This document shows, one piece after another, positions 18,049-24,606 of a stretch of 52,480 nucleotides of DNA. Below the pieces are notes generated by a model. The model searched no databases and was not told where the DNA came from. It saw only the letters and a list, made by a program, of their open reading frames with translations. Numbering within the stretch: the first letter of the stretch is position 1; each line of letters opens with the position of its first letter. This DNA is from Spirochaetota bacterium (GTDB lineage Bacteria > Spirochaetota > Brachyspiria > Brachyspirales > JACRPF01), in NCBI GenBank assembly GCA_038043445.1, contig JBBTBY010000118.1:1-52480 (forward strand), given 5' to 3'. The translations under genes were made by a program, and so were the position numbers.

Positions 18049-18952
18049 ATATATTCTCATCATGGTGCTCTCCGTACTTGCAGGATGCAGTCCCTTCGCC
18101 CCGTCGTCCGCAGTCAGCAGGTACGCGATTGTGTACGGCATTTCGGGATATAGCGCTCCGCTTCCCGCGCTCTCGTATGCAGCGAGCGATGCCGACGCAA
18201 TGGCGCATATCCTTTCATCGAACGGATATAGTGTCACCATGCGAACGGATTCTGCCGCAACGACAGCACAGCTCTCGCTCGACATAGCCGCAGTAGAGAA
18301 CGTGGCGGACAGGAACGATCTCGTACTGTTCTATTTCTCCGGACATGGCGTGGACAAGGAAACGTTCTCTCATTGCGCATCGAATATCGGGCATACCGGC
18401 GTCATTGCCGATGCGGGGATCGTTCTCTACGGCGATGCCGCCGATCTTTCATCGAATGTCTGTGAGAACACCGTTGATGGGAATGAGCTCTCGCGGCTTT
18501 TTTCGGGAGTGAGCTCGCTGAAGAAGGTCGCCATTCTCGACTCATGCTATTCCGGCGGATTCGTTCTGAACGCGACGAGCATCGATGCGACGCCGAGGGA
18601 TCACACCAACACCGTCGACATAGATATCGGAAGAATATTCTCACTGGCGGCAGCACGCTATGTCTCGCCTGACAATGCCGGCTCATCGCCATTCCTCACG
18701 ATAAGCGCGGCAGGGGATGAAGCGGCGTGGGACGGCTTTCGGGGGCACGGCGTATTCACCTATTTCTTCATGACATCACTTTCCCAGGGCGATCTGAACG
18801 GCGACGGATGCATCACCACGCTCGAGGCATACGCCTTTACCAGCGCCGCCATCGATATGTACTGGAACGTAACGAATGACGGCGACTGGTGCTTCCTGCC
18901 GAGAATATCCGCTGTACCGGTGGATTATGTGCTGGCAAGACCTCACCCCTAG
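18032..18952 (+). CDS. caspase-fold (peptidase C14) lipoprotein
   Basis: A 306-residue lipoprotein with lipobox LSVLAGC, followed directly by a caspase-like domain. RYAIVYGISGY is the first strand, LFYFSGHG carries catalytic H105, and ILDSCYSGG carries catalytic C172. Near the end, DLNGDGCITTLE (254-265) is a perfect EF-hand/dockerin-type calcium loop, fitting the calcium dependence of many metacaspases. The start lies inside the preceding gene; ATGs at 18017, 18029, 18032 and 18038 are all possible, and I chose 18032. The enzyme would sit on the periplasmic or outer face of the envelope rather than in the cytoplasm, unusual for a caspase homologue linked to cell death. Target unknown. Confidence 0.85.
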   Translation: MSMYVRYILIMVLSVLAGCSPFAPSSAVSRYAIVYGISGYSAPLPALSYAASDADAMAHILSSNGYSVTMRTDSAATTAQLSLDIAAVENVADRNDLVLFYFSGHGVDKETFSHCASNIGHTGVIADAGIVLYGDAADLSSNVCENTVDGNELSRLFSGVSSLKKVAILDSCYSGGFVLNATSIDATPRDHTNTVDIDIGRIFSLAAARYVSPDNAGSSPFLTISAAGDEAAWDGFRGHGVFTYFFMTSLSQGDLNGDGCITTLEAYAFTSAAIDMYWNVTNDGDWCFLPRISAVPVDYVLARPHP

Positions 18953-18979
18953 CTGCTCAAAAACCGATTTTCGTTCATT

Positions 18980-19074
18980 GAGCGGAGTCGAAATGAGCGA
19001 AATGAGTTCAGATCATGCAAAACGTCACCTCGACTCCGCTCGGTGACCGCTTCTTTAACGGCTCCGGGGAGCCG
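18980..19074. repeat. REP-like inverted repeats
   Basis: GAGCGGAGTCGA at 18980-18991 recurs inverted at 19030-19041, with partly matching flanks, and CGGCTCC/GGAGCCG (19059-19065 and 19068-19074) forms a second hairpin. Such paired palindromes between genes are typical of dispersed REP elements. They fill much of the 254-bp gap after the caspase gene. Confidence 0.6.
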
Positions 19075-19206
19075 GAACAAATTCTTTGTGAGTAGGAGCG
19101 GCAGACTCGGCGGGGTGAGGTGTTCAATATCCGCCGTACCTATCATAATTCCCGCAGAGCCATTACACTGCAACTATATTACCATTGTGCATCATAAGGA
19201 GCCATC

Positions 19207-20964
19207 ATGAAAAAGATATCCGACCAGGAACGCATCGTCGGCTGCATCAAGGGCAAGGCCATCGGGGGTACGCTCGGCACCCCGCTTGAGGGCAAGATGG
19301 TGCTTATGAACCATACGTTCTACGACCCCATACCCACGGGCATTCTGCCCAATGACGATTTCGACCTCCAGCTCCTTTTTCTGGAAGCGGTGGAGAACGC
19401 CGGCGGTATAGTCGATTCGAGCATACTCGCCCGCTGGTGGATAGAGAAGGTGCAATTCCCCTGGGATGAATACGGTGTCGCCAATCTCAATATTCGCCGC
19501 GGCTTCGTCCCGCCGCTCACCGGCTTTTATGATAACCCGTTCCGCAACTGCATGGGAAGCCCCATACGGAGCGAACTGTGGGCAATGCTCGCCCCGCGCC
19601 GCCCGGCGCTTGCCGCATATTTCGCCATGCAGGACGCCATGGTCGATCACTACCTCGAAGGAATGGCGGGAGAGATGTTCTTCGCCGCGTTCGAATCGGC
19701 GGCGTTCGAGGATAAGTACACGATCGATGAGCTTATCGCTATCGGCCTTTCGTACACGCCGAAAAAAAGTCAGACCTATGCCGCGGTGCGCTTTGCGCTT
19801 GATACGTACAGGACCTGTGAATGGCCCGCCCTCCGCGAGAAGATACTCGAGAAGTTCGGTCATCCCAATTTCACGGAAGCCCCGCAGAACATAGCGTTCA
19901 CTATCATCGGTCTTCTCTACTATCCGAACGACTTCGACAAGGCACTCCTCTCCACCGCGAACTGCGGCTACGATACTGACTGCACGGCGGCCACCATCGG
20001 TGCCATGTGGGGCGTCATGCGCGGTGATAATTTCCCCCAGCGCTGGCTTACGCCGATAGGCGAGAACATGCTCGCGAGCCACGGCGTCACCGACATGAGC
20101 GTGGCCACCACCATAAACACCATCGCCGATCAGGTGAGCCGTGTACGCATGCTCGTTGAGAAACGGTACGCAAAGATGACCGACGCCGCGCTTAAGAAAG
20201 CGATACAAGCCGCGCTCGACAAGCCCACGATGGTGAAGATAGACCGCAACTCGGACATCACCATCGACTACGGCAAATCGCCCGTACTTTCCGGCACGAA
20301 GAAGATACCGTTCACCGGTGGCGTGAAGGCGGCGTTCGCGAAATATCCGTTCACGGCGAAGGTCGTGAAGAAGACCATCATCGTCGGCATTGACAAGAAA
20401 GCACCGTTCGTTCCAACACATGCGAAGATAACCGTAGAGACGCGGACGGGCGAGCAGTACGAATTCGGTCTCGTCACACCGCATGAACTGTCCATCGGCT
20501 ATTACGATTCACCGGAAGGTTTCGCCGATATCGCCAAGCGTTCCATCGACGATCTTACCGCGGAAAAGAAACTCGCGCCGTTCACGCTGGAAGACCGCTC
20601 ACTCCTCCTTAAGGACTTGAAGGATTCACCCTGGATACATCTCGTGGGATATTTCCATCTCGGGAGCTATGCGAAGTATCGGCTCGCGCCGTTCTGCGAG
20701 TGCCCGATGATAAGCTTCATCGACGGCGAGCAGTCGCATCGCGCGGACGAGGGACGTGCCTGCATACCCGCACCCCATCGCGGCGGCGGGGCCATGATGC
20801 ATGACCGGGAGCTAAAGGGCGGCTGGCATCGCTGGGATATTTTCCTCAACAAGGCGAAACCCATTCGCGGCGGCGAGGTGTGCATAACGATAAGCGACGC
20901 GTACACGAAGATGCTCACCGATTTCCGCTTCCAGCGCAAGCCATGCGGGGTGTATAAGTACTAG
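19207..20964 (+). CDS. ADP-ribosylglycohydrolase (DraG/ARH-fold) family protein
   Basis: A 585-residue cytoplasmic protein; AAGGAG lies six bases before the ATG. Residues ~8-300 carry the ADP-ribosylglycohydrolase fold: KGKAIGGTLGTPLEG near the start, PNDDFDLQL where the family has the first metal-binding TDD motif, and NCGYDTDCTAATIGAMWG where the family has GGDTDT. Family enzymes use two magnesium ions to remove ADP-ribose from proteins or small molecules. The altered first motif (NDDFD) places this in a divergent subgroup, and the last ~250 residues form a domain I cannot name. Substrate could be a sugar conjugate rather than ADP-ribose. It stands alone, between REP-like repeats and a nested palindrome. 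Confidence 0.85.
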   Translation: MKKISDQERIVGCIKGKAIGGTLGTPLEGKMVLMNHTFYDPIPTGILPNDDFDLQLLFLEAVENAGGIVDSSILARWWIEKVQFPWDEYGVANLNIRRGFVPPLTGFYDNPFRNCMGSPIRSELWAMLAPRRPALAAYFAMQDAMVDHYLEGMAGEMFFAAFESAAFEDKYTIDELIAIGLSYTPKKSQTYAAVRFALDTYRTCEWPALREKILEKFGHPNFTEAPQNIAFTIIGLLYYPNDFDKALLSTANCGYDTDCTAATIGAMWGVMRGDNFPQRWLTPIGENMLASHGVTDMSVATTINTIADQVSRVRMLVEKRYAKMTDAALKKAIQAALDKPTMVKIDRNSDITIDYGKSPVLSGTKKIPFTGGVKAAFAKYPFTAKVVKKTIIVGIDKKAPFVPTHAKITVETRTGEQYEFGLVTPHELSIGYYDSPEGFADIAKRSIDDLTAEKKLAPFTLEDRSLLLKDLKDSPWIHLVGYFHLGSYAKYRLAPFCECPMISFIDGEQSHRADEGRACIPAPHRGGGAMMHDRELKGGWHRWDIFLNKAKPIRGGEVCITISDAYTKMLTDFRFQRKPCGVYKY

Positions 20965-20973
20965 GGAAAGACC

Positions 20974-21081
20974 GTCGCGAAAATAGAGAACAAGGGGTCA
21001 TGACCCCTTGTTCTCAGCAATTCAGCTGATGGTATAATGATTGTGCTCCTAATCGATACATAAGATCTGTATTTTCGCGAC
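20974..21081. repeat. nested inverted-repeat element (MITE-like)
   Basis: GTCGCGAAAATA (20974-20985) is repeated inverted at 21070-21081, framing 84 bp. Directly inside the left arm is a perfect 30-bp palindrome without a loop (20986-21015; half-site GAGAACAAGGGGTCA). No ORF lies inside. It resembles a miniature inverted-repeat element. A TATAAT at 21033-21038 inside it might drive the PAS gene, but no good -35 is present. Confidence 0.7.
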
Positions 21082-21153
21082 AGACTGAGGACGTGTATTG
21101 CATTCCCCTCATAATTTTATATAGTAGAGCATCATATCCCCGAGGAGTACACG

Positions 21154-21555
21154 ATGCTCGACCAATTAACGCCCGAACAGGTGAAAGCGATATTCGAAAC
21201 GGTCCCGATGGAGATAACCGTCATCGATGCGAAGGACGAGGTCGCCGGATGGAATCAGCACGACAAACGCCTTTTCAAGCGTCCGCATTCGTCCATGGGC
21301 GTGAATTTCCGCGAATGCCATCCGAAGGAAAGTCTCCACAAGGTAGAACAGATCGTCGGCGAGATGAAAGCGGGTAAGCGGGATAAAGCGCGGTTCTATA
21401 TCGATATGACGGTAAAGGACGGATCGAAGCATAAGATACTCATCGAATTTTTCGCGCTCCGCGATGAGACGGGGAAATACCTCGGCTGCATGGAATGCAC
21501 GCAGGATGTCGAATCGATACGCGCGATCTCCGGAGAACAGCGCCTCCTGCAGTAA
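21154..21555 (+). CDS. small single-domain PAS protein
   Basis: A 133-residue soluble protein made of one PAS domain: ETVPMEITVIDAKDEVAGWN forms the first strands, GVNFRECHPKES the middle helix region, and LIEFFALRDETGKYLGCMEC the final strands. It resembles the stand-alone PAS domains linked to DUF438, which can bind a cofactor or ligand, but has no output domain. CGAGGAG precedes the ATG. It would signal through a partner protein not visible here. Family call firm, role unknown. Confidence 0.85.
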   Translation: MLDQLTPEQVKAIFETVPMEITVIDAKDEVAGWNQHDKRLFKRPHSSMGVNFRECHPKESLHKVEQIVGEMKAGKRDKARFYIDMTVKDGSKHKILIEFFALRDETGKYLGCMECTQDVESIRAISGEQRLLQ

Positions 21556-21594
21556 ATAATACTGCGTCGCGATCGCACACTCACCCCCTCAGGG

Positions 21595-21630
21595 CTCCCC
21601 CTCTCTCACGGGGATGTGAGAGAGGGGGAG
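21595..21630. repeat. left subterminal hairpin of the DUF559 element
   Basis: A perfect 15-bp stem (21595-21609 with 21616-21630) around a 6-base loop, GC-rich and without a T-tract, so not a classic terminator. It matches the right-end hairpin in core sequence. Confidence 0.75.
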
Positions 21631-21693
21631 ATCACAAGTACTGTCAATGAATTGCCATTGTGTATCCAATCCCGCATGTTATAGTATGATTAT

Positions 21694-21795
21694 ATGGGAA
21701 TTGTTCCCGCTAGGCACACAGGCGTCACCGTGTATTGCAACGACTGCAACATCAGTGTCGCACGTGTGAGAGAAGGAAGGTGTAAGAAAAGATAG
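21694..21795 (+). CDS. 33-residue cysteine-containing ORF inside the element (doubtful)
   Basis: The ORF reads MGIVPARHTGVTVYCNDCNI and ends in a Cys/Arg/Lys-rich tail, with its TAG at 21793-21795, 12 bp before the DUF559 start. The CxxC pair could bind a metal. There is no clear Shine-Dalgarno. It may be a leader ORF coupled to the nuclease gene or chance. Confidence 0.2.
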   Translation: MGIVPARHTGVTVYCNDCNISVARVREGRCKKR

Positions 21796-21807
21796 GGGGA
21801 TGGTGTG

Positions 21808-23541
21808 ATGCTAAGAGGATCTACGGTAACAGCACGTCGATTACGTGCTGAACAGACTTCCGCTGAAAGGGAATTGTGGAAACATCTACGCGGCAGAAAA
21901 CTCGGCGGGATGAAGTTCACTCGTCAGCATACGATTCGGTATATTGATGACGGGAAGGCGTATTACTTTATTGCCGATTTTTATTGCGCTCAATGCAAGT
22001 TGTGTGTTGAGATAGACGGTTCGATCCATAAAGCCCAAGAGGAGTATGACCGTATGCGAAGCTCGATCATGCGTAATTTCGGCATTCGTACCATTCGCTT
22101 TTCGAATGAGGAGGTAATACATAACAGCAGTGAAGTATTGAAAAAGATCAACGATATTTCTTCTTCTCCCCTTCCCCTCTCTCACTTCCCTGTGAGAGAG
22201 GGGAAGGGGCTGGGGGATGGGGTGAGTGTGCCCAGCGGAAAAACAGCATTGAACGCGATGATCGCATTTTCCTTCCTCATCCTCTCCTGCGCCCCCGGCA
22301 CCCAATCCCTACGAACCAGCATGCCGAAGCTGAAGATAGACCCTAAGAGCATCAAGGAAATCCCCGGCCACCTTGACTTGGCGAAACTTAAGGTGATATA
22401 CGAAGACGGCGAGTTTATAAAGTGGATCGATGAAAAAGGGCGGACGAATATTTCGTTTGAACCACAAAAATACATCCCTAAACAGGTCAAATTAGATGAG
22501 GATAAATTTTGTCAGGTGTTAGGTACAAATGGAAATGTATACGAATGGCCTGATTTCACGAGTAAAATAATTGATCAAGTAAATAGCAATGAAATCATCA
22601 AAGTTGTCGAGGAATACAAATATTTTACAAAAGTTAACACGACTCGGAATATTGAGGGCTGGATCGAACGCTCCGTTATGAACGATTATTTGCTTAAAAA
22701 AACCGCAAATGCTAATTTCAGCGTTGTCAGGGAGAGTGATTATCTTGTTATACGAAACAAGGATGGTGCTGTCATAAAAAAAGAATTTATGCGTGAAACC
22801 GTAACAAAAAGCGTTGCCAGCATTTCTGATGTTAAATTGATTTACACCACCTATGATCCGCTTATGTATCAATCTGTTCAGGACAAACTCCCTGGCGTAT
22901 TTCAAACCAATAAGATAAGCTCTGTAAAAGTTGATATATCTCGAACGCAAGCACTAAGCAAGCTTACCTATAGCTATAATATTGCCATCCAATTTCTCGA
23001 CGTAAACAAAAGAGAGGTGTTTCAGGACTTGTTTTCAGGTATAATGAATGCATCGGGTGAACGAATGATCTCAATCAATGGTGTAATTGAAGGAGCGTCT
23101 TCTTACTACTATAATGGCTACGTTTATAACATGTTATCTGTAGAGCTTTCCTGGACGCCTCCGGAGGGACGCATACCTACCGATGGAAGACCATTGGATT
23201 GGTGTATGATTTATCGCAATGGGATGTTAATATTCTCCGGCCAAGACTCTGCGGAATATAGCTATTCCTATATTCCAAATATACAAATGGCATTGATAAC
23301 GCACAAGACAGACATTACTGAAGATTTTATATTTGATCCAATCAAAAAAATAAAAATCTATGCCGTGACCAATATTTCTCTGTCGCAATCACAGTTGTAT
23401 TACGCAATTAAATATGATAAATCAGGTAACATTTATCGCCATGATGTGAAAGTGAGAATAGATAAAGATGGTGCAGCGTTAAACGAGTCCATAAAAACAA
23501 ATTTTCTGTTTAATGTATACAGCAATGGATACAGAAAATGA
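21808..23541 (+). CDS. DUF559 (Vsr-like) nuclease domain fused in frame to an SH3 lipoprotein
   Basis: One open frame of 577 codons from ATG 21808 (AGGGGGA seven bases upstream; GTG 21805 also possible). Residues ~1-118 are a DUF559 domain of the restriction-endonuclease fold: TSAERELWKHLRG, FTRQHTIRY, IADFYCAQCKLCVEIDGSIH with the catalytic-type Asp/Glu/Asp set. Residues ~118-142 are translated hairpin repeat (SPLPLSHFPVREGKGLGDGV) from the element's right end. The frame then enters a lipoprotein signal (FSFLILSC, C161) and a mature protein of ~415 residues unrelated to DUF559. DUF559 proteins are normally ~120 residues, so this is a fusion created by insertion. In the cell the two halves may be made separately by internal initiation. 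Confidence 0.75.
   Translation: MLRGSTVTARRLRAEQTSAERELWKHLRGRKLGGMKFTRQHTIRYIDDGKAYYFIADFYCAQCKLCVEIDGSIHKAQEEYDRMRSSIMRNFGIRTIRFSNEEVIHNSSEVLKKINDISSSPLPLSHFPVREGKGLGDGVSVPSGKTALNAMIAFSFLILSCAPGTQSLRTSMPKLKIDPKSIKEIPGHLDLAKLKVIYEDGEFIKWIDEKGRTNISFEPQKYIPKQVKLDEDKFCQVLGTNGNVYEWPDFTSKIIDQVNSNEIIKVVEEYKYFTKVNTTRNIEGWIERSVMNDYLLKKTANANFSVVRESDYLVIRNKDGAVIKKEFMRETVTKSVASISDVKLIYTTYDPLMYQSVQDKLPGVFQTNKISSVKVDISRTQALSKLTYSYNIAIQFLDVNKREVFQDLFSGIMNASGERMISINGVIEGASSYYYNGYVYNMLSVELSWTPPEGRIPTDGRPLDWCMIYRNGMLIFSGQDSAEYSYSYIPNIQMALITHKTDITEDFIFDPIKKIKIYAVTNISLSQSQLYYAIKYDKSGNIYRHDVKVRIDKDGAALNESIKTNFLFNVYSNGYRK
22168..22209. repeat. right subterminal hairpin of the DUF559 element (inside the ORF)
   Basis: A perfect 18-bp stem (22168-22185 with 22192-22209) around TTCCCT. 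It is translated as part of the fused ORF and mirrors the left hairpin. Confidence 0.75.
22258..23541 (+). other. probable separate lipoprotein with SH3-like domain (3' part of the fused frame)
   Basis: From ATG 22258 the frame reads MIAFSFLILSCAPG, a lipoprotein signal with lipobox LILSC. GTG 22222 or 22228, or TTG 22249, would add the basic residue such signals usually need. An SH3-like domain follows (~90-160), with EWPDFTSKIIDQV and NIEGWIERSVM, the usual bacterial SH3 pattern for binding wall peptides. The last ~250 residues are beta-rich and unassigned. The stretch is much more AT-rich than its surroundings, suggesting foreign origin. The element inserted just upstream and probably removed the native start. 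Confidence 0.6.
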
Positions 23542-23609
23542 AACCCATTTGGGTTGTCATGATAAGTGTACTTACAACCTTATTTTTGCTTGCAGTAAAT
23601 AACCCCTAA
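23538..23609 (+). pseudogene. truncated exported/membrane protein start
   Basis: The ATG overlaps the stop of the lipoprotein gene (ATGA). The frame reads MKPIWVVMISVLTTLFLLAV and stops at a TAA just inside the repeat element at 23601. This is a signal peptide or membrane anchor without a body, the head of the second gene of the lipoprotein operon, cut off by the element. Confidence 0.5.
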
Positions 23610-23690
23610 CCCCCGCCCCCTTTCCCCTTCAAAAGGGGAGCCGGATAACTTCTTGAAGTGAGAAATATTTTATCGGCGGGGATAGGGGTT
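23601..23690. repeat. 90-bp inverted-repeat element
   Basis: The left end AACCCCTAACCCCCGCC (23601-23617) matches the inverted right end (23675-23690) with one mismatch and one extra base. Inside, CCCCTT/AAGGGG (23624-23638) forms a hairpin. It has no coding capacity and its insertion appears to have ended the small reading frame before it. Confidence 0.65.
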
Positions 23691-23700
23691 TCTTTCCCCT

Positions 23701-24582
23701 CTAATGCACACCCTTCGTATTGAACACCATCCCCGCCGCGCTCCCGATGAGGAATGATGCGAGCACGACCGCGGCACATACCCCGAGCGTTTCAAGAAGC
23801 ACGGTGCGGTAACGCAGTCCCTTGACCACGGCCATGAAGAACGTGAACACCACGATGATGAAGAGCACGGACGCTATCGCTATCATGAGCGCGTGATAGC
23901 AGTTCTTCATATAAAAATACGGCGTCACAATCGTGAGCACGATGAATAGATAGATGCTCCCTGAATAGAGCACCGCGCGTATCGGCTTTATACCTTTGTC
24001 ATGTGCGCCTTCCGCTTTCTGTGAGAGATATTCCGACGCGGACATGGCGAGCGTTGCCGCAAGGCCGCTGATGAGCACGGTAGCGCCGATGAGGCCGCCG
24101 TTCTGCATGGCGAAGGTAAGCCCCACCGAAATGCCGGTGAACTCCTGTATCGAATTGTTGAGCGCAAGCACCATCGAGCTCATGTACGCAAGGCGTTCCT
24201 CGCCTATCATGCTGATGAGCTCTTTCTCATGCTTGTATTCATCGCGGACGATGCGCACGATCTCGGGCATATTCCCCTCGAAGTGTTCGTACGCTATCTC
24301 AGCACGCTTCTCCCCGTTCTCCATGAGCTTGATGCCGAACGTGAGGCCGAATATCTTCGCGCAGAATATGTAGAAGGCTGCCTTGAGCCGATCCGGCATG
24401 ATGTCGATGCCGGTGAAGCGCTTGAACTGATGATAATGCCTGAGCTCGTCGGTGGCTATCTGCTCGAGTATGCGCTTATTCTCGCCGGTCGCACGCTTGG
24501 CGAACGCGCTGTAGACGATATGCTCGGTCACCTCATTGCGCTGGAAGGCGATGAGCTTCTGCATGCGTATATCTTTTTTCAT
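23701..24582 (-). CDS. ferritin-like/VIT1 membrane metal transporter (MbfA-like)
   Basis: A 293-residue protein. Residues ~1-140 are a rubrerythrin-type four-helix domain with di-iron ligands (QRNEVTEH, DELRHYHQF, DEYKHEKEL). Residues ~145-293 are a VIT1/CCC1 transporter part with about five membrane helices (SMVLALNNSIQEFTGISVGL, LAMSASEYLSQKAEGAHDKG). The fusion is the MbfA arrangement, in which the cytoplasmic ferritin-like domain senses or delivers iron (or manganese) to an exporter that protects against metal and peroxide stress. GGAGG precedes the ATG. It starts 24 bp after the AraC gene on the same strand and may share its transcript, although metal export has no obvious link to sugar regulation. 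Confidence 0.88.
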   Translation of the reverse strand: MKKDIRMQKLIAFQRNEVTEHIVYSAFAKRATGENKRILEQIATDELRHYHQFKRFTGIDIMPDRLKAAFYIFCAKIFGLTFGIKLMENGEKRAEIAYEHFEGNMPEIVRIVRDEYKHEKELISMIGEERLAYMSSMVLALNNSIQEFTGISVGLTFAMQNGGLIGATVLISGLAATLAMSASEYLSQKAEGAHDKGIKPIRAVLYSGSIYLFIVLTIVTPYFYMKNCYHALMIAIASVLFIIVVFTFFMAVVKGLRYRTVLLETLGVCAAVVLASFLIGSAAGMVFNTKGVH

Positions 24583-24606
24583 GATGCCTCCATTCCTGAG
24601 CGTATA

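Larger units (their letters stand above)
21575..22231 (+). mobile_element. 657-bp inverted-repeat element carrying a DUF559 nuclease gene
   Basis: GCACACTCACCCC at 21575-21587 is repeated exactly inverted at 22219-22231. Just inside each end sits a hairpin with the same core (CCCTCTCTCAC, 6-base loop, GTGAGAGAGGG). Between the ends lies one recognisable gene, a DUF559 restriction-nuclease-fold protein. No target-site duplication is obvious. The right end runs into an unrelated lipoprotein reading frame. This has the architecture of a small transposable or homing unit. No transposase is present, so movement would depend on the nuclease or on factors in trans. Confidence 0.65.

Noticed and set aside
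19192-20484. 430-codon open frame on the minus strand
   Set aside because: It is antisense to the ADP-ribosylglycohydrolase gene, which has family motifs and a strong ribosome site; the mirror frame shows neither.
22168-22209. Transcription terminator
   Set aside because: The stem is strong but no T-tract follows, it lies inside an open frame, and it mirrors the hairpin at the other end of the element.
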